The notes beneath the pieces were generated by a model that saw only the letters and a program-made list of their open reading frames with translations, was not told where the DNA came from and searched no databases. A DNA stretch of 64,000 bases, from positions 310,001 to 374,000 of the forward strand of contig NZ_FOWC01000007.1 of the NCBI RefSeq assembly GCF_900115345.1, read 5' to 3'. A program made the position numbers and the translations under genes. The number at the start of each line of letters is the position of its first letter. Position 1 is the first letter of the stretch. Below, in pieces: positions 42,834 to 50,563 of the stretch. Origin of the DNA: Amycolatopsis rubida (GTDB lineage Bacteria; Actinomycetota; Actinomycetes; Mycobacteriales; Pseudonocardiaceae).

Positions 42834-43640
42834 GTGGACAACCTCCTCGGCGGCTTCCTCCGCGCCCGGCGAGAACGGATCTCCCCGGCCGACGTCGGGC
42901 TGCCGGACAACGGACGGCGCCGCGTGCGGGGACTGCGCCGCGAGGAACTCGCGCTCCTGGCGGGAATCAGCAGCGACTACTACATCCGGCTGGAACAGGG
43001 CCGCGACCAGAACCCGTCAGCACAGGTGCTCGACGCGCTGGCCCGGGCACTCGTCCTGGACGAAGCGTCCCGCCGGCACCTGCATCAGCTCGCGGCCCCG
43101 GCCCGGCCCGGCCAAACCGAGCCGCACGTGCCCGCGAGCATCGCCGAACTGATCTCCACCTGGGCGACGAACCCCGCGTACGTGCAGGACCGCCTCACGA
43201 ACGTACTCGCCGCGAACCCCGTCGCCGCAGCGGTTTCGCCGAACTACGCGGTCGGCCGGAACCTGCTCCGCGGGATTTTCCTCGATCCGGCCGAACGAGA
43301 ACTCCGCCGCGACTGGGACCAGATGGCGGCCGACGGCGTCGCCGGCCTGCGCGCCGCGCTCGGCCCCGGCATCGCCGACCCCGCCGCAGCCGACCTCATC
43401 GCCGGCCTGACCGCCGGCAGCGACGAGTTCCGGGAGCTGTGGGCCAGGCACGAGGTCAAACCACGCACCGGTCACCTCGTCCGCTTCCGCCACCCCGCGG
43501 TCGGAAATCTGGATCTGCACAGCGACAAGCTCGACATCCCCGGCCCGGTCAGCGTGCAACTGGTGGTCTTCCACGCGACGCCGGGAACCCGCGACGCCGA
43601 GGCGCTGGCTTCCCTGGCTGACCTGATTTCCGCGCAGTAG
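42834..43640 (+). CDS. XRE regulator with MmyB-like ligand domain
   Basis: A 268-residue protein. The HTH at about residues 30-75 contains RRVRGLRREELALLAGISSD then YYIRLEQGRDQNPS, the hallmark of the MmyB/MlrR-like group. A C-terminal PAS-like domain (about 105-265) with NVLAANPVAAAV and a hydrophobic pocket is thought to bind fatty acids or similar ligands. In actinobacteria such genes often neighbour SDR genes; here the SDR at 40764 is close but separated by the metal pair. Function otherwise unknown. Confidence 0.92.
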   Translation: MDNLLGGFLRARRERISPADVGLPDNGRRRVRGLRREELALLAGISSDYYIRLEQGRDQNPSAQVLDALARALVLDEASRRHLHQLAAPARPGQTEPHVPASIAELISTWATNPAYVQDRLTNVLAANPVAAAVSPNYAVGRNLLRGIFLDPAERELRRDWDQMAADGVAGLRAALGPGIADPAAADLIAGLTAGSDEFRELWARHEVKPRTGHLVRFRHPAVGNLDLHSDKLDIPGPVSVQLVVFHATPGTRDAEALASLADLISAQ

Positions 43641-43641
43641 C

Positions 43642-43688
43642 ACCGGAAACCGGGCCGGAACACGCAATGCCCCGGCCCGGTTCCCGGT
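43642..43688. terminator. stem-loop between convergent genes
   Basis: ACCGGAAACCGGGCCGG (43642-43658) pairs with CCGGCCCGGTTCCCGGT (43672-43688) with one mismatch and a 13-base loop. It fills the gap between the XRE gene and the end of gcl, so it can serve both. Confidence 0.7.
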
Positions 43689-45382
43689 CAGTCAGCCGCT
43701 TCGAACTCGCGCACCGCGTCCAGCGCGGCGCCCATCGCGGCGTTGCCCTCGCGTTCGATCATGATCTCGACCAGCACCGGCCGCCGGGTGCGTTCGGCCT
43801 CCTTCCGCGCCCATTCGAGCGACGAGCGGATCTCGCCCGGGTCCTCGACGCGGGTGCCGGAGCAGCCGTAGGCCTCCATGATCTTGACGTTGTCCGTGCC
43901 GTGGTCGTCGTAGTGGATGTCGACCTGGTAGTTCATCCCGTACGGCAGCTCGGACTGGCGGATCAGCCCCAGGTACTCGTTGTTGAGCATGACGAGCACG
44001 AAGCCGACGTCGTACTGCGCGGCGACCGCCAGCTCCTCGACCAGGAACTGGAACGAGTAGTCGCCGACCACGCCGACGACCTCCGCGTCCGGACGGGCCT
44101 TCTTGACCCCGATCGCGGCCGGGATCTCCCAGCCGAGCGGGCCTGCCTGACCGCACACCTGGTAGTGCCGCGGCAGGTGCGCGTGCTGGAACTGGCCGGA
44201 CCAGATCTGGTAGAGCCCGATCGCCGTCACGAAATACGTCTCGGCCCCGTAGAACTCGTTGAGCTCCTTGAACACCCGCGGCGCCTTGATCGGCGTGCAG
44301 TCGAAGTCCTCCTTGCGCGGCAGCTCCGCCTTGAGGTCGCCGAGCCGCTTGACCCACGCGCGATCCCGCGCCGGAGCGGTGCGCGCGTCGAGCACCGCCA
44401 GCAGCGCTTCGAGGAACTCCCGCGTGTGCGAGACGACGCCGAGGTCCGGTCCGAACACCTTGCCCAGCTGCGTGGGTTCGATGTCGACGTGGATGAACTT
44501 CCGGTCGCCGCGGTACACCGACAGCTCGCCGGTGTGCCGGTCGCCGAACCGCGCGCCCAGCGCCAGGACCAGGTCGGATTCCAGGAACGCGGCATTGGCC
44601 CAGCGCTGCGACGTCTGGATGCCCGCCATGCCGGCGAACAGCTCGTGGTCCTCCGGGAAACTGCCCTTGCCCATCAGCGTGACGCCGACCGGGACGCCGA
44701 GCCGCTCCGCCACCCGCCGCAACGGGTCGCTCGCCTCGCCGAGCACGACGCCGCCGCCGGCCAGGATCAGCGGGCGTTCGGCGGCGAGCAGCATGTCCAG
44801 CGCCCGCTCGACCCGCGCCGGCGACGGTTTCACCGTGCTGACCGGCAGAGCCGAATCGATCGACGAATCCCACTCGATCATCTGCTTCTGCACGTCGATC
44901 GGAAGGTCGATGAGGACCGGACCGGGACGTCCGGACCGCGCGATCCGGAACGCCTCGCGGAAGATCCACGGCAGCTGCGCGGCCTCCTTCACCTGGACCG
45001 CCCACTTCGTGACCGGCCGCGCGATCTCGACGATGTCGACCGCCTGGAACGCTTCCTGGTGCAGCTTCGTCGTCGCGGCCTGCCCGGTGACGCACAGGAT
45101 CGGGACAGAATCCGCGTGCGCGGTGTAGAGACCGGTGATCATGTTGGTGCCCGCCGGACCGGAGGTGCCGATCGCGACGCCGACGTTGCCGGTGGTGCGC
45201 GCCCAGCCGTCGGCCATGTGCGTCGCGCCCTCTTCGTGGCGGACCACCAGGTGGTCGATGCCGCGGCCCTGCATCGCGTCGTACAGCGGCAGGATCGCCG
45301 CGCCTGGGCAGCCGAAGGCGACGTCGATCCCTTCGTCGACCAGCACGTCGACGACTGCCTGCATAGCGGGGACCCGGGCCAT
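43688..45382 (-). CDS. gcl: glyoxylate carboligase (tartronate-semialdehyde synthase)
   Basis: A 564-residue thiamine-diphosphate enzyme joining two glyoxylates to tartronate semialdehyde and CO2. Close resemblance to E. coli Gcl is seen at SGPAGTNMITGLYTA, FQAVDIVEIARPVTKWAV, GQAGPLGWEIPAAIGV and NNEYLGLIRQSELP; the TPP/Mg motif is GDYSFQF..NNEY. Oddly, the cofactor-activating position is R-H-E-E-G-A (Glu50), whereas classical Gcl has Val there (RHVEGA). GGAGGTGTGACC precedes ATG. It is the last gene of the hyi-glxR-gcl operon, two bases after glxR. Confidence 0.9.
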   Translation of the reverse strand: MARVPAMQAVVDVLVDEGIDVAFGCPGAAILPLYDAMQGRGIDHLVVRHEEGATHMADGWARTTGNVGVAIGTSGPAGTNMITGLYTAHADSVPILCVTGQAATTKLHQEAFQAVDIVEIARPVTKWAVQVKEAAQLPWIFREAFRIARSGRPGPVLIDLPIDVQKQMIEWDSSIDSALPVSTVKPSPARVERALDMLLAAERPLILAGGGVVLGEASDPLRRVAERLGVPVGVTLMGKGSFPEDHELFAGMAGIQTSQRWANAAFLESDLVLALGARFGDRHTGELSVYRGDRKFIHVDIEPTQLGKVFGPDLGVVSHTREFLEALLAVLDARTAPARDRAWVKRLGDLKAELPRKEDFDCTPIKAPRVFKELNEFYGAETYFVTAIGLYQIWSGQFQHAHLPRHYQVCGQAGPLGWEIPAAIGVKKARPDAEVVGVVGDYSFQFLVEELAVAAQYDVGFVLVMLNNEYLGLIRQSELPYGMNYQVDIHYDDHGTDNVKIMEAYGCSGTRVEDPGEIRSSLEWARKEAERTRRPVLVEIMIEREGNAAMGAALDAVREFEAAD

Positions 45383-45384
45383 GG

Positions 45385-46275
45385 TCACACCTCCTCGGAC
45401 GAGCGGCCGGACAGTTCTTCGGCGACCTTCAGCAGCGCGGAGTGGTCCAGCGAGCCGTAGCCCATCGCCCGCCCGGCCGCGACCAGCTGCGCGACCAGGC
45501 CGGTCAGCGGGAGCGCCACGTCGGACTGCCGGGCCGCGGCGAGCGCGATGCCCATGTCCTTGTGGTGCAGGTCGATCCGGAAGCCCGGCTCGAACTGCCG
45601 CGCGACCATCGACTTCCGTTTCAGTTCCAGGATCCGGCTGCCGGCGAGACCGCCCGCGAGCACGTCGAGCCCGGTGCCCGCGTCCACTCCGGACGCTTCC
45701 AGCAGCACGATCGCCTCGGCGACCAGCCCGTAGATCCCGCCCACCACCAGCTGGTTGGCCGCCTTCACGACCTGGCCCGCGCCGTGCGGCCCGACGTGCA
45801 CCACCGTCTTGCCGAGCGTGTCGAAGATCGGCTTCGCCGCGGCGAAATCGGCTTCGTCGCCACCGACCATAATGGACAGAGCGGCCTGTTCGGCCCCGGC
45901 CTGACCGCCGGACACCGGCGCGTCCAGCACGCGGATCCCCTTGGCCGCACCGGCTTTCGCGACCTCGATCGACGTCTCCGGCCGGATGGTGCTCATGTCG
46001 GCCAGCAGCGCGGCGGGCGCGATCGTGTCCAGCACGCCGCCCGGGGCGAGCACGACCTGCTCGACCTGCGGGTGGTTCGGCAGCATGGTGATCACGACCT
46101 CGGCCCCGGACACCGCGTCGGCGACGTCCTTCGCCGCGCGGCCGCCCGCCGCTTCCAGTTTGGCCAGCGCGTCGGCGTTGAGGTCGAACCCGCTCACCTC
46201 GTGTCCGGCGGCGGCCAGGTGGGCGGCCATCGGCGTGCCCATCACGCCCAGTCCGATGAACCCGATCCTGCTCAT
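45385..46275 (-). CDS. glxR: 2-hydroxy-3-oxopropionate (tartronate semialdehyde) reductase
   Basis: A 296-residue beta-hydroxyacid dehydrogenase that reduces tartronate semialdehyde to D-glycerate with NAD(P)H. The Rossmann motif is GFIGLGVMGTPMAAHLAAAG (residues 5-24). The substrate loop is DAPVSGGQAGAEQ, and the catalytic Lys lies in GQVVKAANQL. The start overlaps the hyi stop (ATGA). Its place between hyi and gcl makes the glyoxylate role firm. Confidence 0.94.
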   Translation of the reverse strand: MSRIGFIGLGVMGTPMAAHLAAAGHEVSGFDLNADALAKLEAAGGRAAKDVADAVSGAEVVITMLPNHPQVEQVVLAPGGVLDTIAPAALLADMSTIRPETSIEVAKAGAAKGIRVLDAPVSGGQAGAEQAALSIMVGGDEADFAAAKPIFDTLGKTVVHVGPHGAGQVVKAANQLVVGGIYGLVAEAIVLLEASGVDAGTGLDVLAGGLAGSRILELKRKSMVARQFEPGFRIDLHHKDMGIALAAARQSDVALPLTGLVAQLVAAGRAMGYGSLDHSALLKVAEELSGRSSEEV

Positions 46276-47099
46276 CAATGTCCCCTTCGCTCGTACGGCA
46301 GCCAGGCCAGCGAGTCCACAGTGGAACCATCCGGTTTGTACTCGATGCCGACTTCTCCGGCGTAGCCCGCCGCCTGCAGCTTTTCCAGATGTCCTTCGAG
46401 ATCCAGCTCCCCCGTGCCCGGCTGGTGCCGGCCCGGCGCGTCGGCGATCTGCACGTGCCCGGTGCGCGGGGTGTGGCGGGCGATCACGGTGTCGAGGTCG
46501 TCGCCGTTGACCGCCAGGTGGTAGAGGTCCGCGAGCAGCCGGACGTTGTCCAGGCCCAGCTCGTCGAGCACCGCGACCGCGTCGGCCGCGGTCTTCAGCG
46601 GGTACGCCGGGGTGCCCGACAGCGGTTCGAGCACCAGCTGCGCGCCGATGCCCTCGGCCGCCTTCGCCGCGGTGGCGAGGTGCGTGCGGGCCAGATCGTC
46701 CTGTTCGGACGGTGCGACCCCGTCGATCCGGTTGCCGTACAGCGCGTTGAAGCTGCGGCAGCCGAGCCGTTCGGCGAGCCCGAGCGCGACCGTCAGGCTC
46801 GTCGCGAACTCTGCCTCGCGGCCGACCCACGACACGAGCCCTCGCTCGCCGGCGGCCATGTCGCCCGCGTAGAAGTTCAGCCCGGTCAGCCGGACGCCCG
46901 CCTGCTCGACCGACCGCGCGAACCGGTCGACCTCGGCCCCGGACGGGTCGGCGCTCTCGAACGGCCACCAGTACTCCACCTTGGTGAAGCCCGCTGCCCG
47001 AGCGGCCTGCGCGCGCTCAAGCAGCGGGAGTTCGGTGAACAGGATCGACAGGTTGGCGGTGTAGGGCAGCGAGTGCCGCTCCCCGGCGGGACCGGTCAT
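46275..47099 (-). CDS. hyi: hydroxypyruvate isomerase
   Basis: A 274-residue xylose-isomerase-like TIM barrel that interconverts hydroxypyruvate and tartronate semialdehyde. Core segments: ANLSILFTELPLLERAQAAR, E-Y-W-W-P-F near residue 42, LVLEPL with a metal Glu, LLADLYHLAVNGDD with Asp/His ligands, and HVQIADAPGRHQPGTGEL; the last Glu is in VGIEYKP. It is the first gene of the glyoxylate operon. GAGGAG lies upstream of ATG 47099, and an operator-like palindrome lies 45-60 bases upstream. Confidence 0.93.
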   Translation of the reverse strand: MTGPAGERHSLPYTANLSILFTELPLLERAQAARAAGFTKVEYWWPFESADPSGAEVDRFARSVEQAGVRLTGLNFYAGDMAAGERGLVSWVGREAEFATSLTVALGLAERLGCRSFNALYGNRIDGVAPSEQDDLARTHLATAAKAAEGIGAQLVLEPLSGTPAYPLKTAADAVAVLDELGLDNVRLLADLYHLAVNGDDLDTVIARHTPRTGHVQIADAPGRHQPGTGELDLEGHLEKLQAAGYAGEVGIEYKPDGSTVDSLAWLPYERRGH

Positions 47100-47143
47100 G
47101 AGTACCTCGGCTCCTCACATCTCGATCAGATAATTTCGCTTTG

Positions 47144-47159
47144 CGGAAGTTTTCTTCCG
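47144..47159. promoter_or_regulatory. operator-like palindrome of the glyoxylate operon
   Basis: CGGAAGTTTTCTTCCG, a perfect palindrome with 6-bp arms, 45 bases upstream of hyi in an A/T-rich promoter. Its GGAA..TTCC form resembles sites of IclR-type allantoin/glyoxylate repressors; the regulator is not in the window. Confidence 0.6.
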
Positions 47160-47810
47160 TAGTTCGAGAATAGCGGGACGCGGAGGCTTCGGTCAACGGG
47201 AAGCGGGCAGGTTTCCTCGATGCACTGGGCGCGCCACGGCGTCCGTTCGCCTCGGACACACAATCGTGCCGGGCTCCCCGGAGGGCAGATCTCGCCGCGA
47301 CTGTCCACAGTGGTCATTCTTTGTTCCATAGTGGACAGATGGGTGGTTTTCTCTTCAGCCGAACGGAATCGGCCTTCCCGCTTCCAGGCCCTCGCAGCGT
47401 GGACGTCTTGCGCTGCCCGACGCGCCGTCGATCCGCTTCTCCGCCGGCGCCTGCATCTGCGCCATGGTCGCCCGGGTGAACGCGGACAGCGGATTGAACC
47501 CTCGAAATGCCGGATGACACCCGGCTCCTCGATGACGGCCGAGCAGCCGACGACGCACCCGATCGCCGCCCGGATCGACCGCTTCGACGCGGCGACCGGC
47601 CAGCGGGTGACCGGTCAACCCGCGGAAATACCATCACGGATTACCCGACGAGTGCGGTGTTCTCGTGCGGCAGAGGCTCCAGGAGGGTGCCGCTATGGAG
47701 GAACCCCTCGAAGTGGAGTCGTGAGCGCGAAATGCCAGCCGCCCACGGACCGTCAGTCAGTGGCGCGGTCGACCACCGGAGCCCCTCGCCGAGCGGCCAA
47801 AGCACCGACG
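47160..47810. other. gene-free stretch upstream of the glyoxylate operon
   Basis: About 650 bases without a frame of convincing codon bias or homology. It contains CTGTCCAC (47301-47308) and its inverted copy GTGGACAG (47331-47338), 22 bases apart. It could hold decayed sequence. Confidence 0.5.
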
Positions 47811-48758
47811 TCAGACTTCGCGCACCGATTCCGTCACAAATCCCGACAGCATCAGCCGCGCGGTGCATCGGCTGTGCACGGAGGCCGTCGGGGCCGCCCG
47901 CCGCACCACCACCTCGTACCGCCGCTCGCCCGCGCCGACCAGCACGCTTCGGGCGTCGCCCCGGGATTCCTCCGTCACGGCCAGCACCGCGTCGATCCCG
48001 CGCAGGCCAGTGCGTCCCCGAACCTCGATCTCGGCGAACTGCGACCACGCGCTTCCCGCCGAAGTACGGCCGCGCAGGTTCTCCAGCCGGACGTTGCCGC
48101 CGAGGGCTTCCTTGGCCGCCAGTTCCGCGTCGGGGGCCGCGAGGCTGCCGTGGAGAAAACCGTCCGGCACGGTCAGGAGGTTTCCGGCCCAGCGGTCCCC
48201 GCCGACGTGGCTGACCTCCCACACCCGCCCGGGATGGTTCTGCGCGAGGCTCGTCGCCAGCGGGCGGCCGAAAACGGCGCAGCACATGTCCTTGCTGCCG
48301 TGGGTGCAGACGAGAAAGAGCGGACCCGACACCGGTTCCCCGTGCCCGCGCCGTCCGGCGGCGACCGCTTCGAGATCGAGGTGGGCGAGTTCCGCCAGGT
48401 CAGCAAGGTCGAGCCGCTCCGTCCAGCGGTCGCCGGGCTGCCCGCTCGCGACGTAAACCGTGCGCGGGGCGCCCGGAGTCCGCGCGTGCCGCCCCGGCTT
48501 CCGGATCAGCAGCGGACGCAGGCCGGCGGCGCGCGCGGCGTCAAGGCGTTCGGCGGGGAACACGGCGGACAGCACGTCTTCGAGCGCGTCCGGGCCCCAC
48601 GAACCCGGCTGCTCGACCAGCAGCCAGGACGTCATCCGCGCGGCAGTCCCCGCGGGCTCGCCGCCGAGCTCCCGGGTGAGCGCGGCGCATCCGGGCGCGG
48701 CATTCCGGCCCGGGAAGCAGATCCCCGGGCCCGAGTGCGGCGCGTCGGCCTTAGGCAT
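47811..48758 (-). CDS. sucrase/ferredoxin-like family protein
   Basis: A 315-residue thioredoxin-like [2Fe-2S] protein. The cluster region reads CTHGSKDMCCAVFGRPL (about residues 165-181), followed by the HVGGDRWAGNLLTVPDG motif with the family His. An N-terminal Cys (NAAPGCAALTREL) is also typical. These proteins are redox partners often linked with siderophore or iron genes. An iron-box-like palindrome overlaps the start codon (48758), which fits repression under iron sufficiency. It is about 350 bases downstream of the JmjC gene on the same strand, separated by repeats. Confidence 0.9.
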   Translation of the reverse strand: MPKADAPHSGPGICFPGRNAAPGCAALTRELGGEPAGTAARMTSWLLVEQPGSWGPDALEDVLSAVFPAERLDAARAAGLRPLLIRKPGRHARTPGAPRTVYVASGQPGDRWTERLDLADLAELAHLDLEAVAAGRRGHGEPVSGPLFLVCTHGSKDMCCAVFGRPLATSLAQNHPGRVWEVSHVGGDRWAGNLLTVPDGFLHGSLAAPDAELAAKEALGGNVRLENLRGRTSAGSAWSQFAEIEVRGRTGLRGIDAVLAVTEESRGDARSVLVGAGERRYEVVVRRAAPTASVHSRCTARLMLSGFVTESVREV

Positions 48759-48764
48759 GCCTAA
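48751..48764. promoter_or_regulatory. iron-box-like palindrome (IdeR/DmdR type)
   Basis: TTAGGCATGCCTAA, a perfect 14-bp palindrome overlapping the start codon of the sucrase/ferredoxin-like gene. It matches about ten of the last thirteen positions of the DtxR/IdeR consensus (TAGGCTAACCTAA). The JmjC/PPOX neighbourhood contains a second, better box at 51573. Confidence 0.55.
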
Positions 48765-48954
48765 GTATAGCTGACAGCGCGCCGAGTCCTTTCGAGGCGA
48801 CCGGCACTGTCGCGCGACATCACTCGATCGGGCAACGCTCGCCGAGAATTCCGGACCGGCGTGACGGCAGCTCAAGACCTGCGGACGACCAGCGCTCGCA
48901 ACCATGGCCGAGGGTCCGGCGACGCACCTCATCAGGCCGGGCCTCGCACCGCCG

Positions 48955-49060
48955 CTCGGAGCATGCCCAGTGAAGCGCACGCCCGCCCGGCCTCACACCA
49001 CCCACCGCACCACCACTCGGAGCATGCCCAGCGAAGCGCACGCCCGCCCGGCCTCACACC
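48955..49060. repeat. two tandem 45-bp repeats, period 61
   Basis: Copy 1 at 48955-48999 and copy 2 at 49016-49060 share the sequence starting CTCGGAGCATGCCCAG with a single T/C difference. The 16-base spacer is ACCACCCACCGCACCA-like. It lies in the about 350-base gap between the sucrase/ferredoxin-like gene and the JmjC gene; the remainder of that gap shows no gene. Confidence 0.9.
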
Positions 49061-49105
49061 GCCAACCCATCCGACAGCGTCCGCACCGCCCGGCAAAGCC
49101 CGCGG

Positions 49106-50293
49106 TCAGGCCCGGGCCACGAGCCCCTGCACCACCAACTCCCTCAACAGCGCCCGCACCGTCTCCGGAGGCACCCCGGGCGCGGCGTCGGCGAGGACCT
49201 TGAACGGCTGCGGACCGCACCCGAGCAACGCGGCGAGCACCGGTCGCGCGGCCTCGGCGAAGACCAGCCGCTTCCCCGCTCCGACCAGGGCAACTGTGCC
49301 GTCGTCGTCGACCAGCGCGGCGCGCGGGGCCAGCAACCGGACCTCGAAGTCGTCGTCCGGCGGCAGCAGGTCCGCCGTCGCCGCCCACGGGAGGCCGATG
49401 CGGGTCTGGGCCGGGGCCTGGGCGTCCCGGTCGGCCAGGAAACGGCCGACGACATCGCCCGCGGTCACCTCGGCGAGCCGGCGGCGGAGCGCTTCGGCCC
49501 GCTCGGCCCGCGCGTCCGGGCCGGCGAACCGGGGCAGGTCCGCGCGGAACAGTTCGTCGGACCGCAGCTGGTCGGCCAGCCACGCCACGAGGTCCACGCC
49601 GGTGGCGGCGTTGAACCCGATCGTCAGATGCAGCGACTCCTCCCCGACCGCCGACACGTCGTGCCAGTGCCCGCGCGGCAGGTAGAGGACGTCGCCGTCC
49701 TCAAGCAGGAAGTCGTCGTACGGTTCGCCTTCCGGGCGTTCCGGAAGTTCGACGTCCCGTTGCAGCGGCGACCGCCGGGTGATCCCGTGCAGGCGCCACC
49801 GCTTCCGCCCGGAAAGCTGGACGATGAACGCGTCGTGGTCGTCCCAGTGCACGTCGAAGCCGTGCGTGGTGCCCCAGCCCGCGTACAGGTTGACCTGGAT
49901 CCGCTCGCGCAGGTCGTGTTCGAGCCTGCTCGCCAGTTCGCCGACCTCGCCGACCAGTTCGTTGACCGAGTCGAGCACGAGCGTCGCACCGGCGCGCAGG
50001 TGTTCGGCGAACGGGGCCGGCAGCACGCGCGGGACCAGGCCGTTGCGCCGCGTCGAGACCATTTCGGTGTACGTGTGCGCGGGGACGACCTCGCCGTCGA
50101 GCGCGAGCCGCAGCCGGGGGAACTCCAGCCGGTGCTGGCGCAGCACCCGGTCCAGCTCCGGCCACGGGAGCAGCGACGCGAACCGGCCCTTCTCCCCCGG
50201 GAACCGCCGCGGCCGCTCGCCCAGGACCTCTGCGAAGAACTGGCCGGCCTCGAGCGGTGCTACGAGGCCGGCCAGTCCGGGAATCTCCGTCAT
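49106..50293 (-). CDS. JmjC/cupin Fe(II)/2-oxoglutarate oxygenase, putative peptide hydroxylase
   Basis: A 395-residue protein. The double-stranded beta-helix has the JmjC metal triad His149-x-Asp151 (in FDVHWDDHDAF) and His211 (in YLPRGHWHDV); Lys164 in SGRKRWRL fits 2-oxoglutarate binding. The layout is that of the ROXA/MINA family: JmjC domain, helical dimerisation segment (about 240-310), then a C-terminal winged helix (about 325-395: strands FEVRLLAPRAAL/GTVALVGAGKRLVF, helices VLAALLGC and VPPETVRALLRELV). That last domain has the topology of PqqD-like leader-binding domains. It starts 15 bases after a 44-codon peptide gene, so it probably hydroxylates that peptide. ROXA relatives hydroxylate ribosomal protein L16, an alternative role. 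Confidence 0.88.
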   Translation of the reverse strand: MTEIPGLAGLVAPLEAGQFFAEVLGERPRRFPGEKGRFASLLPWPELDRVLRQHRLEFPRLRLALDGEVVPAHTYTEMVSTRRNGLVPRVLPAPFAEHLRAGATLVLDSVNELVGEVGELASRLEHDLRERIQVNLYAGWGTTHGFDVHWDDHDAFIVQLSGRKRWRLHGITRRSPLQRDVELPERPEGEPYDDFLLEDGDVLYLPRGHWHDVSAVGEESLHLTIGFNAATGVDLVAWLADQLRSDELFRADLPRFAGPDARAERAEALRRRLAEVTAGDVVGRFLADRDAQAPAQTRIGLPWAATADLLPPDDDFEVRLLAPRAALVDDDGTVALVGAGKRLVFAEAARPVLAALLGCGPQPFKVLADAAPGVPPETVRALLRELVVQGLVARA

Positions 50294-50308
50294 GGAGCGC
50301 GGCGACGG

Positions 50309-50443
50309 CTAGTCGTTGCCGTCGTTGTCGGCCACGGCGCCGTTGGCCTTGCCGCGGTCGACCGCGGCGGTCAGCGGTTCCACGCTCAGCAGCAGACCGC
50401 TGGCGGCCGTGTCGGTGTCGGTTGTCATGCGTTCTTGAGCCAT
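50309..50443 (-). CDS. short peptide gene, putative precursor for the JmjC oxygenase
   Basis: A 44-codon gene read on the minus strand. ATG 50443 has GAGG five bases upstream; an internal ATG at 50428 would give 39 residues. The peptide begins MAQERMTTDTDTAASG. It has a hydrophobic leader-like centre (GLLLSVEPLTAAVDRG) and ends in an Asp/Asn/Gly-rich tail (GAVADNDGND), followed by TAG at 50309. Nearly every third base is G or C, supporting real coding. Only 15 bases separate it from the JmjC gene. Leader-like front plus a polar tail of hydroxylatable Asp/Asn suggests a ribosomally made, post-translationally modified peptide. No known RiPP class was recognised. Confidence 0.6.
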   Translation of the reverse strand: MAQERMTTDTDTAASGLLLSVEPLTAAVDRGKANGAVADNDGND

Positions 50444-50489
50444 CCGGACCTCGCAACGTCGACGACTGGGCGCGCCTCACGCTACGGGA

Positions 50490-50542
50490 GATCACCGGGC
50501 CGGACATCGGTCATTTGAGTAGTCTTCGCCGGGCCGGTGATC
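50490..50542. promoter_or_regulatory. inverted repeat upstream of the peptide gene
   Basis: GATCACCGGGCCGG (50490-50503) faces CCGGGCCGGTGATC (50529-50542), 14-bp arms with a mismatch only in the middle GGGCC and a 25-base loop. It lies in the 120-base gap between the PPOX gene and the peptide gene, so it may be a terminator for the former or an operator for the latter. Confidence 0.6.
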
Positions 50543-50563
50543 ACCCTCAGCCGAACCGGCGGC

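Noticed and set aside
47126..47329. 67-codon minus-strand frame starting MEQRM, superficially like the peptide at 50443
   Set aside because: It crosses the operator and promoter of the glyoxylate operon and shows no leader/tail pattern or good codon bias.
48955..49060. CRISPR-like repeats
   Set aside because: Only two copies, with a 16-base spacer and no cas genes; a simple tandem duplication.
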